The notes under the pieces: model-generated
The model's database searches: none
What the model saw: the letters and a program-made list of their open reading frames with translations, nothing else
What the model was told of the DNA's origin: nothing
Part shown: one piece after another, positions 1 through 10,750 of the stretch
Numbering within the stretch: position 1 is the first letter of the stretch
How the letters are laid out: each line of letters begins with the position of its first letter
Program-made: the position numbers and the translations under genes
Source of the DNA: Nitratifractor sp.
Lineage (GTDB): Bacteria; Campylobacterota; Campylobacteria; Campylobacterales; Sulfurovaceae
Direction: 5' to 3'
DNA length: 34,804 bases
Assembly: GCA_015491955.1 (NCBI GenBank)
Contig: WGFZ01000090.1
Location: 1 to 34,804, forward strand

Positions 1-59
1 AACCTCTTCTCCTCCCACTCCCCACTAAACTCTTTAAATCTAAGTTTTGGCACTCTCAT
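1..59 (-). CDS. hsdS: Type I restriction-modification specificity subunit HsdS, N-terminal fragment (runs off the window)
   Basis: Reverse complement of 1-59 reads MRVPKLRFKEFSGEWEEKR, the typical HsdS N-terminus (PKLRF.EF...W). AAGGA Shine-Dalgarno just upstream; hsdR lies upstream on the same strand. Not in the supplied ORF track. Confidence 0.85.
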   Translation of the reverse strand, partial: MRVPKLRFKEFSGEWEEKR

Positions 60-148
60 TCTAATCCTTCGTAACGGTAAGATTGCTCTATCCCTTTAAT
101 ATTGACAAATGTCATATAATATACTATAATACAGTCATATTTAGCCAT
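56..148 (-). CDS. Micro-ORF of 30 aa (MAKYDCIIVYYMTFVNIKGIEQSYRYEGLE), stop overlapping the hsdS start (ATGA)
   Basis: Open frame from ATG at 148 to TGA at 58-56; the TGA overlaps the hsdS ATG (59-57). No homology recognised; could be a leader peptide, a remnant or chance. Confidence 0.3.
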   Translation of the reverse strand: MAKYDCIIVYYMTFVNIKGIEQSYRYEGLE

Positions 149-159
149 TATGGCACCTA

Positions 160-177
160 CCTCTGCTTTAGCAGAGG
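160..177. repeat. Near-perfect inverted repeat (8-bp arms, 2-nt loop) around the stop codon of the MazF-like ORF
   Basis: CCTCTGCT-TT-AGCAGAGG; the minus-strand stop TAA (170-168) sits at the apex. No U-tract follows. Confidence 0.7.
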
Positions 178-554
178 AACTCAATAAACTTCTTTTTTAA
201 GTCTATGAAATCTTTTCTGTTTATTTTTCCATGATATTTTAATAATCTTTTTGAATTAACTGTTCTTATTTGATTAAACATTGCATAAGAGTATTTTTCT
301 CTATAATAAAACTCAAAAAAATAATTACCTTCTTTCTTTTTTGAAGTAAGAGGAATACCTATAAAATAGTTATGCCCCAATTTTTTTAAAACCAAAATAG
401 GTCTTAAAAATATATCCCCCTTACCATAACTTTCATTGCCAATATTTCTACCAATAGAGGTTAAGTAGATATTACCCTCTTTAATATTGATATTTTTTTC
501 TAAGCTATTGAGTTCTTTTTTAACTTTATTCCATTTATCATAAATCTTATCCAT
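168..554 (-). CDS. PemK/MazF-like toxin-family protein
   Basis: 128 aa; GDIFLRPILVLKKLGHNYFIGIPLTSKKK...YAMFNQIRTVNSKRLLKYHGKI matches the MazF/PemK pattern (G.I....RP.LV......IPLTS......Q.R.......G.I). Family call from memory of motifs. Confidence 0.7.
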   Translation of the reverse strand: MDKIYDKWNKVKKELNSLEKNINIKEGNIYLTSIGRNIGNESYGKGDIFLRPILVLKKLGHNYFIGIPLTSKKKEGNYFFEFYYREKYSYAMFNQIRTVNSKRLLKYHGKINRKDFIDLKKKFIEFLC

Positions 555-585
555 TAAGCACCTTTAAACCTTTTCAAACCTTGAC

Positions 586-837
586 TTAGTCATATCTACA
601 ACCTTTTAACTCTTCTATTTGATGCTCTCTATTAAAGCCCATATATTTGAGTGGGATATTATAATCTTTTACAATAGAGTAAAAATCATTTAAAAAATTA
701 TGATTATCTGAAATAGTATGAAGTAAATAATCAAACATAACAATGCTATGATAGATTTTAAATTTTTTGGGTCTTTGTATGTTTTCTAAATGTAAAATCT
801 GTTGATTGACATCTAAAGGAGGTTTATTATATTTCAT
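586..837 (-). pseudogene. Short ORF resembling the joined N- and C-termini of an Abi_2/AbiD-AbiF family protein (apparent internal deletion)
   Basis: 83 aa. N-term YNKPPLDVNQQILHL resembles the Abi_2 N-terminal (Y.KPPL...EQQI..L); C-term IYHSIVMFDYLLHTISDNHNFLNDFYSIVKDYNIPLKYMGF resembles the Abi_2 C-terminal (LL..I.....F...L.......I.L..MGF). Full-length members are about 300 aa. Confidence 0.45.
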
Positions 838-944
838 TGACGTCCCCTCTCTTTGAGCATACTAAAAGCATAGGCTTGAGGGACTCTATTGGTGTTATTA
901 TAAATATAATGTATTATTTTACTTAGTTTGTCAAGATTAGCCAT
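834..944 (-). CDS. Micro-ORF of 36 aa (MANLDKLSKIIHYIYNNTNRVPQAYAFSMLKERGRQ) between hsdR and the Abi-like ORF
   Basis: ATG at 944 overlaps the hsdR end (stop TAA at 939-937); TGA at 836-834 overlaps the next ATG at 837 (ATGA). Overlap at both ends suggests translational coupling. Confidence 0.35.
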   Translation of the reverse strand: MANLDKLSKIIHYIYNNTNRVPQAYAFSMLKERGRQ

Positions 945-3870
945 CATAAACCTCCAATCCTGATATATCTCTACCCTTTGCCATTTTTCTAAGTAGTGGA
1001 CTAAGCTCTTTCATTAGAGACTCCTCTTTTACTCTTCGCTCTTTCCAGCCAAGATTTAAAGGAGCTAAGAGGTCAGTTAATGCTTGAGCATCAAATATAT
1101 ATCTATCTAATATTCTATTAACAAAACTTTTAAGACTATCTATATCAAGATTATACTCTTTAGCTAAATTATCTAAGGTATTACTATTTTTTATATCTTT
1201 AAAGAGTTCATACCCCTTCTTTATCTCATCTTCGCTTAATCCCTTACCTATCTCTAAGCTATTGATATAGGATATTAACTCCTCTTGTTCATCTAGGAAG
1301 TTTGCATCAGATTTTAGTAAGTTTATAAGTTTCTCTTTGCTTATCTTTTGATTTTTTGGATTGCTTGAAGTGTATTTAGCCACAATACTCATAATATAAT
1401 CATAATCTATAATAGTAGAAGCAAAAAGCACAAGTTCAAAATCAAGCTCTTGAATCTCTTTTGAAGTATCTTCTTGATTATCTTGTCTATCTTTTAATCT
1501 TTTAGCAGTCTCAAGGTACATAGATTTAAAGGCTCTTAAATCATCTCTTGAGATTAGGCTCTCTATGGTCTCTAACTCTTTAGGCTTTAAATCGCTTCGT
1601 TGGTCTAATTTACTCTTTAGGCGTTGTATCTCTTTGAAAGTATTTATAAACTCTGCCCTTGCCACATCGCCTCTTAGATTTGCCACATCTTGAGGTCTAT
1701 TTTGCAATCCATTAGCTAACATAAATTTTTCTAACTTTCCTATTGCCTCTTTAAATTTATCTATAGTCTCAGATACACTCTCAACTAACCATATCTTTTT
1801 TGATTGATTAATATCTTCACCAGAAAATAGGGCAATAGCCTCATCTACTGCATTTTCTTGAGAACGAAAATCTAAAATATTACCGTAGGGTTTAGTATCA
1901 TTTAATACTCTATTGGTTCGTGAAAAGGCTTGAATAAGTCCGTGATATTTGAGATTTTTATCTATATATAGGGTATTTAGGAACTTACTATCAAAGCCAG
2001 TTAATAGCATATCTACAACGATAGTGATGTCTATTTTCTCTTTATGAGCTAAATCACTATTTGGGTATTTATGATTTTTGATACGAGTTTGCACATCTTG
2101 ATAGTAGCTATCAAAGTTATTTATTGAGTGGTTTGTTTTAAAGACTCTATTATAGTCATCTATAATCTCTTGAAGTGCCTCTTTTTTAGATTCTGGCTCT
2201 ATTTTATTGTCTTTGGCTTCTGTTGCTAAGTCCTCTTGCAACTGCTTTATATCTCTATTTCCCTCAGCAGGTGGAGAAAAGATACAAGCGATATTTAGAT
2301 TATGCTCTTTTGTTTTAAAGAGTCTAAAATACTCTATGGCATCATTAATACTAGATGTTGCAAATAGGGCATTAAACTTTTTATTGGCTGTTACTTTATC
2401 GTGTTTATCTAATATCTCATCTACTATTAAGTTTTTTGAAACTCTGATACTATCTGTCCCTTGGCTATCTAGCTTAAAGTAGTCTATATGAAATCTAAGC
2501 ACATTACCATCATCTATAGCATTTGTGATAGTGTAGTTGTGTAACTCTTTTTGAAAAATATCCTTAGTAGTTTTAAAACTTCCATTATTATCTTCTAAGA
2601 TTACCATTTGTGCATTTTCTTCAAAGATTGGTGTTCCTGTAAATCCAAAGAGTTGAGCATTTGGAAAAAAATCTTTTATCGCTTCATTATTTTTACCAAA
2701 TTGGCTTCTATGGCACTCATCAAAAATAAATACAATCCGCTCATTTGCCAATGGTTTTAATCTCTCTTTGTAATTATTTTTATTTGAGTCATCTAAGGCT
2801 AATCCCAACTTTTGAATAGTGGTAACGATAACTTTATCTTTATAATCTCTTGAGAGTAGTCTCTTGATAAGAGTATGGGTATTTGTATTCTCTTCTACAC
2901 AATTTTCTTGAAAGCGATTAAACTCTTCTCGTGTTTGGCGGTCAAGGTCTTTTCTATCTACTACAAAAAGTACCTTTTTAATATTATCATTATCTTTTAA
3001 GAGAGTAGAGGCTTTAAAAGAGGTTAGAGTCTTTCCACTTCCTGTAGTATGCCAGATGTAACCATTTCCTCGGTTGTCATCTATACACTCAACTATCGAC
3101 TCTACTGCATAGATTTGATATGGTCTCATCATCATAAGCTTTTGCTCACTCTCTACCAACACCATATAACGGCTTATCATCTGAGCTAATTTACATTTAG
3201 ACAAAAAGGCTTTGGTAAAATCGTAGAGTTGGGTAATTTTTTTGTTCTTTTTATCAGCATATTGATATATAGGTAAAAATCTCTCATCAGCATCAAAATG
3301 GAAGTGTTTATTATCATTATTTGCAAAGTAGTAGGTGTTACTACGATTTGAGACAATAAAGAGTTGCATAAAGCAAAGCAGTGTATTGGTATAGCCATTA
3401 CCTAAATCATTTTTATAGTTGATAATTTGTTGAATTGCCCTTCTTGGGCTAATCTGTAGAGTTTTAAGCTCTATTTGCACCAATGGCAGACCGTTTATCA
3501 AAAATATCACATCATAACGATGAAAACTATCTTTGGTATTTATTTTAAGTTGATTTATCACTTCAAAAGAGTTTTTGCACCAATCTTTTATATTTACTAG
3601 TGTGTAGTGTAGTGGTGTACCATCATCTCGCTCAAGAGTATTTGTCTGTCTTAAAAGTTTTGAACTCTCAAATATATTGGGAGTTATAATTTGCTCTAAG
3701 AGCCTATTAAACTCATTATCACTTAGCTTAACACGATTTAACTCTTGGAATTTTTGTAGAAAGTTTTGCTCTAAGGTTTCTCTATCTCGAATATCTGGTC
3801 GATAGATGTATTTTAACTCTTGAAGTTGATTTATAAACTCATCTTCTATATTTCTCTCTTTAATTTCCAT
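937..3870 (-). CDS. hsdR: Type I restriction endonuclease subunit R
   Basis: 977 aa; nuclease motif region YDVIFLINGLPLVQIELK, Walker A HTTGSGKT, FIFDECHRS, FGFTGTP, and DMLLTGFDSKFLNTLYIDKNLKYHGLIQAFSRTNR. Confidence 0.97.
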   Translation of the reverse strand: MEIKERNIEDEFINQLQELKYIYRPDIRDRETLEQNFLQKFQELNRVKLSDNEFNRLLEQIITPNIFESSKLLRQTNTLERDDGTPLHYTLVNIKDWCKNSFEVINQLKINTKDSFHRYDVIFLINGLPLVQIELKTLQISPRRAIQQIINYKNDLGNGYTNTLLCFMQLFIVSNRSNTYYFANNDNKHFHFDADERFLPIYQYADKKNKKITQLYDFTKAFLSKCKLAQMISRYMVLVESEQKLMMMRPYQIYAVESIVECIDDNRGNGYIWHTTGSGKTLTSFKASTLLKDNDNIKKVLFVVDRKDLDRQTREEFNRFQENCVEENTNTHTLIKRLLSRDYKDKVIVTTIQKLGLALDDSNKNNYKERLKPLANERIVFIFDECHRSQFGKNNEAIKDFFPNAQLFGFTGTPIFEENAQMVILEDNNGSFKTTKDIFQKELHNYTITNAIDDGNVLRFHIDYFKLDSQGTDSIRVSKNLIVDEILDKHDKVTANKKFNALFATSSINDAIEYFRLFKTKEHNLNIACIFSPPAEGNRDIKQLQEDLATEAKDNKIEPESKKEALQEIIDDYNRVFKTNHSINNFDSYYQDVQTRIKNHKYPNSDLAHKEKIDITIVVDMLLTGFDSKFLNTLYIDKNLKYHGLIQAFSRTNRVLNDTKPYGNILDFRSQENAVDEAIALFSGEDINQSKKIWLVESVSETIDKFKEAIGKLEKFMLANGLQNRPQDVANLRGDVARAEFINTFKEIQRLKSKLDQRSDLKPKELETIESLISRDDLRAFKSMYLETAKRLKDRQDNQEDTSKEIQELDFELVLFASTIIDYDYIMSIVAKYTSSNPKNQKISKEKLINLLKSDANFLDEQEELISYINSLEIGKGLSEDEIKKGYELFKDIKNSNTLDNLAKEYNLDIDSLKSFVNRILDRYIFDAQALTDLLAPLNLGWKERRVKEESLMKELSPLLRKMAKGRDISGLEVYDG

Positions 3871-3901
3871 ACATCAAGCTCCCAATTTTAATAAAAAGAC
3901 A

Positions 3902-3907
3902 ATTATA
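3902..3907 (-). promoter_or_regulatory. Putative -10 (TATAAT) of the hsdR promoter
   Basis: Minus-strand TATAAT, 31 nt upstream of the hsdR ATG; no clear -35 recognised. Confidence 0.45.
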
Positions 3908-3990
3908 CATATTTTTATTCATTATATATTAAGCTAACTATTCCTTAGTCTATTAGACTCACTTTTCTTAAATATTTTTTCAAAAAACTC

Positions 3991-4019
3991 TTGACAAGTA
4001 TTAAAAAACTCACTAAAAT
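3991..4019 (+). promoter_or_regulatory. Sigma70-type promoter of groESL (TTGACA-17 bp-TAAAAT)
   Basis: TTGACA at 3991-3996 and TAAAAT at 4014-4019, followed by the AGGAGTGAAT Shine-Dalgarno and groES ATG at 4051. Confidence 0.8.
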
Positions 4020-4050
4020 ACCGCAAAATAAAATTAAAAAAGGAGTGAAT

Positions 4051-4317
4051 ATGAACTTCAAACCTCTAGCAAATCGTGTTCTTATTGAAAGAGAAGAAGA
4101 GGTAACAACAACAGCCTCTGGAATTATCATTCCTGATAATGCAAAAGAGAAACCTCTACAAGGTAAAGTATTAGCAGTAGGTCCTGATGCTAGTGAAGAG
4201 GGAATAAAAGAGGGTGATACCGTTGTCTTTGCAAAATATGCAGGTAATGAGATTGTTCTTGACAATAATGAGTATCTGATTATGAGTAGTGATGATATTT
4301 TAGGTATCTTAGCTTAA
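4051..4317 (+). CDS. groES: Co-chaperonin GroES
   Basis: [44 protein letters not shown]...[26 protein letters not shown]; true start at 4051 (the track's upstream extension covers the promoter). Confidence 0.97.
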   Translation: MNFKPLANRVLIEREEEVTTTASGIIIPDNAKEKPLQGKVLAVGPDASEEGIKEGDTVVFAKYAGNEIVLDNNEYLIMSSDDILGILA

Positions 4318-4379
4318 TAGCTTTTTTAGATAAAGAAGATTTAGAAAATATTTTTATAGAAAATTAAAGGAGTTAAAAT

Positions 4380-6023
<1,644 letters not shown>

Positions 6024-6157
6024 TTCCCCTGCCCTACCAACCTCTTCTCCTATTTAATAAACAAATTATCTTATACCTCTTTTTTAATATAACTCCATAC
6101 ATTAGTTATTTAATAGTAAAATATCTTTTTTTAAATCTATATTTAAGGAGAGATATA

Positions 6158-6763
6158 ATGAGCCAAGAAAAAGAAGATAGCAAAGAGCCTATAAAAATTC
6201 AGAAAGAGACAGCAAAAACTTCTAAACATATCTCGATATTAGATGATCAGTATCTTCCTAGAATGATGGCAGCTGGAGGATATGTTATGCTAGGTATTAC
6301 AACTATTCTTTTGCTAATTCTAGCTTTCAAATATTTCCAAATGGGTGATAATATACCACAAATGCCAAAAGGAGAAAGTAAAGTCTCTTTTATTATTCAG
6401 CACTATACAATGGAACTTTTTATACTGTCTGGTGCTTTAATCTCTATGAGCCTTGCTCTAAAACTTCTCTTTGGTGCTAGTCCTAGACAAGTTATTCCAG
6501 ATAAAGATAGAGAGTTACTTGAACCACTCATAAAAGAAGCAAATAAAGAAGCTATAAATCAATATGCAATTTTAAGTGGCCTTAGCGGATTTACTGGAGT
6601 ATTTCAAAAAATTGGCTTCTCTGGTCTGCCACTAGCTACAGTTATGCTAACTCTTATATTCTCATTTCTATCATTTCAGAATCAAAACTTTATGGAGTTA
6701 GCTAAATTAACTCTTGGTGCATTTATAGGCTCTTTTGTACAAAAAGGACAAAACAACAGATAG
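6158..6763 (+). CDS. Hypothetical membrane protein (several predicted TM segments)
   Basis: 201 aa with hydrophobic segments (MAAGGYVMLGITTILLLILAF, MELFILSGALISMSLALKLLFG, LPLATVMLTLIFSFLSF); GGAGAG Shine-Dalgarno. No family recognised. Confidence 0.75.
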   Translation: MSQEKEDSKEPIKIQKETAKTSKHISILDDQYLPRMMAAGGYVMLGITTILLLILAFKYFQMGDNIPQMPKGESKVSFIIQHYTMELFILSGALISMSLALKLLFGASPRQVIPDKDRELLEPLIKEANKEAINQYAILSGLSGFTGVFQKIGFSGLPLATVMLTLIFSFLSFQNQNFMELAKLTLGAFIGSFVQKGQNNR

Positions 6764-6787
6764 TAAACAAACCAATAAGTAAAATAG

Positions 6788-6815
6788 GTTCTTCAAAGCT
6801 AAGTATTTGAAGAAC
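6788..6815 (+). terminator. Hairpin downstream of the membrane protein gene, possible terminator or 3' stabiliser
   Basis: GTTCTTCAAA-(8 nt)-TTTGAAGAAC, perfect 10-bp arms; no strong U-tract. Confidence 0.45.
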
Positions 6816-7100
6816 TACTCCATTATTTTACATTTTATCTGTAACATATAGTTAAAAATTCTCTAAGGAAAAGAGTAGTTAAACTTACCTGAATCCAATT
6901 TACTTAGATAAAAATATACAAAAGTCTATCTAAAAACAAAGTCAATATTTTTTATTCTAAATGTATCACTAATAAAGAAGATATAAGAACCATAAAAAGC
7001 TCATTAATAAACTGACGTGATTTAAATGATTAAATAGTTTTGTGGAGTAGGCTTATTAAATTTATCTATATGTTAAAAAAGAAAAAAAGATTTTCTCTTC

Positions 7101-7547
7101 TTATTTCTGATTTGCCCAATCAAAATATGTTTTAGCTTTTAGTATTTGAGGATAGCTAAAGTTATGCTCACCATCTTTATTGGTTACCACTATCCCCTCC
7201 TCATCTGCACTCTTTAATATACCTTTTAGCTTCTGACCTCCAACAATCTTAAGCTTAATCCTCTCACCAATTGCACTCATAAAATGCTTTGCTTTTCTTA
7301 GATTTCTCTCAATACCAGGAGAGCTAACCTCTAAAAAGTAGTTACCACCTACTGGTGGGTGAACATCTAGTAGTGGAGAAATGTCATTAGATATTTCAGC
7401 ACAAAGGTCTAAATCTACTCCTCCATCTTTTATGATAGATATACGGTAGATTGTATTATCATTCTCTTTTACTATTTCAGCATCATAGAACTCTGCCCCA
7501 TAGCTATTTACAATCTTACTAATTTGCTCTTCAAGAGACATCACCAA
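7101..7547 (-). CDS. rimP: Ribosome maturation factor RimP
   Basis: DLCAEISNDISPLLDVHPPVGGNYFLEVSSPGIERNLRKAKHF is a RimP signature; context rbfA/infB. Confidence 0.95.
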   Translation of the reverse strand: MVMSLEEQISKIVNSYGAEFYDAEIVKENDNTIYRISIIKDGGVDLDLCAEISNDISPLLDVHPPVGGNYFLEVSSPGIERNLRKAKHFMSAIGERIKLKIVGGQKLKGILKSADEEGIVVTNKDGEHNFSYPQILKAKTYFDWANQK

Positions 7548-7896
7548 TCTCCTTTTCTATCTTTGCAAAAAGCTTATCGATACGACTAATCCTATCTAAT
7601 TCATCATCAAATTCAAATGTAAGATTAGGAGCTCTATACCAGCCCTCTGCCTCTTTTATGTAAGTTTTAAGATAACTAGCAACTTTTCTTAGTCGTCTTA
7701 AAATCTCTGTATGATCTTTTTCTTCAATACCAGTAGGATCTAAAAATACTCTAGCATCGTAGCGTCCTCTTGAACAAAGAACCTCTGTAACACTTAGAGT
7801 ATTTATATATGAATCATCAAGACTCCCCAAAGCTTCAGGGATTAACTCTCTTAATATAGACTCTGTACGTTTACGTTTAATCTGGGCTTGATTCAT
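7531..7896 (-). CDS. rbfA: Ribosome-binding factor A
   Basis: 121 aa; start [26 protein letters not shown]..., context between infB and rimP. Confidence 0.9.
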   Translation of the reverse strand: MNQAQIKRKRTESILRELIPEALGSLDDSYINTLSVTEVLCSRGRYDARVFLDPTGIEEKDHTEILRRLRKVASYLKTYIKEAEGWYRAPNLTFEFDDELDRISRIDKLFAKIEKEIGDVS

Positions 7897-10499
7897 AGAC
7901 TAGCTTGTTCCTCTACCTCTTTAAAGGTCTCTATTACATCGCCAACTTTAATATCATTGAAGTTATCAAGCATAATACCACACTCAAAGCCACTTCTTAC
8001 CTCTTTTGCATCATCTGTAAATCGTTTTAGTGAGCTAATTTTACTTGTATATATAACAACACCATCTCTAATAAGTCTAGCTCCAGAGTTTCTCTCTATT
8101 GTACCTTCAGTTACCATACAACCAGCAATAGTTCCAACTTTAGCAACACTAAATGTATCACGTACTTCAGCTTGACCTGTTACCTCTTCACTAATAACTG
8201 GACTCATCATACCGCCAAGTAGAGCTTTTACATCATCTAATAAGTCATAGATGATAGAGTAAGCCTTAATCTCTACACCCAAATCCTCTGCTTTTTTCTT
8301 AACTGCTCCAGTAGGACGTACATTAAAGCCAAGAATGAGAGCATTTTCACTAGCATCTGCTAGGATTACATCACTTTCAGTAATTCCACCTACACCACCG
8401 TGAATAACTTCAACCTTAACCTCTTCATTTTTAAGTTCAGTTAGTGCCGATTTAATAGCTTCTAAAGAGCCTTGAACATCAGCTTTAACAACCAAAGGAA
8501 GCTTTTTAATTTTACCCTCTGCAATCAAACTTCCAAGCTCATCGATAGAGACTTTTGTACTCTTAGATAGCTCTTTTGCCCTTGAATACTCTTTACGTTT
8601 ATCAGCTAACTCTTTTGCCTCTTTTTCACTATCCATTGCAACAAGAACTTCACCTGCTTGAGGTACTTCATTTAGTCCAACAACTCCAACTGGAGTACTA
8701 GGTCCAACCTCTTTAGCTCTACTTCCATTATCAAGTATTAGAGTTCTTACACGACCATAAGTATTTCCAACAATCACATTATCACCAACTCTTAAAGTTC
8801 CATTTTTGATAATAATATTAGCAACTGCTCCTAATCCTTTTTGGATAGAACTCTCAATAACAATGGCTTTAGCTTTACGGCTAGGGTCTGCTACAAGCTC
8901 CATAACTTCAGATTGGAGGATAATGGTCTCAAGAAGGTCATCAATACCTTCACCAGTATGTGAAGAGACACCTATAAACTCATACTCTCCACCCCAATCA
9001 ATAGGTAAAATTCCAATCTCAGATAGTTGAGATTTTACATTATCTATATTTGCAGTAGGTTTATCAATTTTAGTAATGGCGATGATAATAGGTACACCAG
9101 CAGCTTGAGCGTGAGAGATTGACTCTTTTGTCTGAGGCATAACTCCATCATCAGCAGCTATAACAATAATAGCAATATCTGTAGCTTGAGCCCCTCTAGC
9201 ACGCATCTCTGTAAATGCTGCGTGTCCAGGAGTATCTATAAATGTAATTTTATGACCATCTTTTTCTACTTGATATGCTCCAACGTGCTGAGTAATTCCA
9301 CCTGCTTCTTTAGCAGCAACTCTAGTAGAACGAATATAATCAAGTAGTGAAGTTTTACCGTGGTCAACGTGTCCCATTACTGTAATTACAGGTGGACGAG
9401 GCTCTTCTATACTATCTACTTGAGCATCATAGTTTGCTACATAATCAAGTGCATCAAGTGGGTTAATTGTCTCAACTTTAACATCGAACTCTTCAGCTAG
9501 AATTTCAATAGAATCCTTATCTAAGAAATCATTTTTAGTAACCATTGTTCCAAGAGTAAAGAGTACTTTAACAACTTCACCTACGCTCTTACCAACCTTT
9601 TCAGCAAATTCATAAACACGTACATCTTCTGGTATTTTTACCACACTAACCTTCTCTTCACTCTCTTGTTTAGTATATTTTCTTTTTCGACCACCTCGAC
9701 GAATATTTCTACCACCTGAACGATTATTAAAATTACGTTGAGCGTTTCCACCAATACCTTGAGCAGCACGACGTTTAGCCTCTGCTTTTCTACGCTCTTC
9801 TTGACGCTGTTGCTCTTCAAAAATTGTTTTATCAGAAAAATCTAATAAAACTACCTCTTGCTCTTCAAAGAGTTCAACAGAGCCTCCTAAATCTCTCTCA
9901 TTCATAATCTCAAGTTTTTCACCTGTAGATTTTGCTTCAGCTGGACTCTTTTTCTTTTTCTTCTTAGAAGAGGCACGAGGTGAGACATTACTTAAAGAGA
10001 TTTTTTTATCTTTATTTATAGTTGGTCTTGCCTTTTTAACGATAGTAATTCCACGCTTTTTTAGAGGAGCACGTCTTATAGTACTCTTCTTTTCACCATC
10101 TTCTGTACTCTTTACAGTTGCAGTAATACCCTTACGGACTGTTACTTTCTTCTTAGGAACGGTTGCTTTCTCTTTTGAATCTGAAGTCTCATCTTTTTCA
10201 GGAGTTTTACTCTCTAGCTCTTTAGTCTCTAGCGAGTCTATTTTAGTTTCACTAGTAGAAGTCTCTTTTTTAGGACTCTTTTTTACTGAAGAGGATACTT
10301 TAGAAGACTCCTCTTTGGAAGTAGAATTAGGTAATTTACCTGTCATAATGTAATCCATTAGTATCGCGGCTTGATTGAGTGTTACAGAACTAGTGGCTGC
10401 TTTGACATCAAGCCCAATCTCTTTTGCTCTCTTTAGCATATCACTATTGGACATTCCTGCCTCTGCTGCAATCTCTTGTATCCTAACTTTATCACTCAT
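7893..10499 (-). CDS. infB: Translation initiation factor IF-2
   Basis: 868 aa; [38 protein letters not shown]; charged N-terminal domain. Confidence 0.99.
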   Translation of the reverse strand: MSDKVRIQEIAAEAGMSNSDMLKRAKEIGLDVKAATSSVTLNQAAILMDYIMTGKLPNSTSKEESSKVSSSVKKSPKKETSTSETKIDSLETKELESKTPEKDETSDSKEKATVPKKKVTVRKGITATVKSTEDGEKKSTIRRAPLKKRGITIVKKARPTINKDKKISLSNVSPRASSKKKKKKSPAEAKSTGEKLEIMNERDLGGSVELFEEQEVVLLDFSDKTIFEEQQRQEERRKAEAKRRAAQGIGGNAQRNFNNRSGGRNIRRGGRKRKYTKQESEEKVSVVKIPEDVRVYEFAEKVGKSVGEVVKVLFTLGTMVTKNDFLDKDSIEILAEEFDVKVETINPLDALDYVANYDAQVDSIEEPRPPVITVMGHVDHGKTSLLDYIRSTRVAAKEAGGITQHVGAYQVEKDGHKITFIDTPGHAAFTEMRARGAQATDIAIIVIAADDGVMPQTKESISHAQAAGVPIIIAITKIDKPTANIDNVKSQLSEIGILPIDWGGEYEFIGVSSHTGEGIDDLLETIILQSEVMELVADPSRKAKAIVIESSIQKGLGAVANIIIKNGTLRVGDNVIVGNTYGRVRTLILDNGSRAKEVGPSTPVGVVGLNEVPQAGEVLVAMDSEKEAKELADKRKEYSRAKELSKSTKVSIDELGSLIAEGKIKKLPLVVKADVQGSLEAIKSALTELKNEEVKVEVIHGGVGGITESDVILADASENALILGFNVRPTGAVKKKAEDLGVEIKAYSIIYDLLDDVKALLGGMMSPVISEEVTGQAEVRDTFSVAKVGTIAGCMVTEGTIERNSGARLIRDGVVIYTSKISSLKRFTDDAKEVRSGFECGIMLDNFNDIKVGDVIETFKEVEEQASL

Positions 10500-10737
10500 T
10501 CGTGTAACACTCCTTTAATAGCTTAACAAACTCTTCTTCCTTGAAATGGAAGCGTTTTGATAACTGTTTAATCCTTTTCGCATCTCTACTACAAGCTTGA
10601 CAGATATAACTACTTCTACCATATCCACGATATGGGATAATCTGAGTATTTTCAAACTGTACTCTGATTAATGTATGTTGATATTCTCTGTTTCGACAAG
10701 CAATACACATTCGAATAGGATATTTTTTCATTGACAT
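10492..10737 (-). CDS. YlxR-like (DUF448) RNA-binding protein
   Basis: 81 aa; KKYPIRMCIACRNREYQHTLIRV...GRSSYICQACSRDAKR; upstream of infB. Confidence 0.85.
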   Translation of the reverse strand: MSMKKYPIRMCIACRNREYQHTLIRVQFENTQIIPYRGYGRSSYICQACSRDAKRIKQLSKRFHFKEEEFVKLLKECYTNE

Positions 10738-10750
10738 TATACCAAAAAAC

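Noticed and set aside
2207-2482. 91-aa plus-strand ORF inside hsdR
   Set aside because: Antisense shadow ORF within a well-supported hsdR; no Shine-Dalgarno or family signal.
3945-4265. 106-aa minus-strand ORF over groES
   Set aside because: Antisense to groES and its promoter; no independent support.
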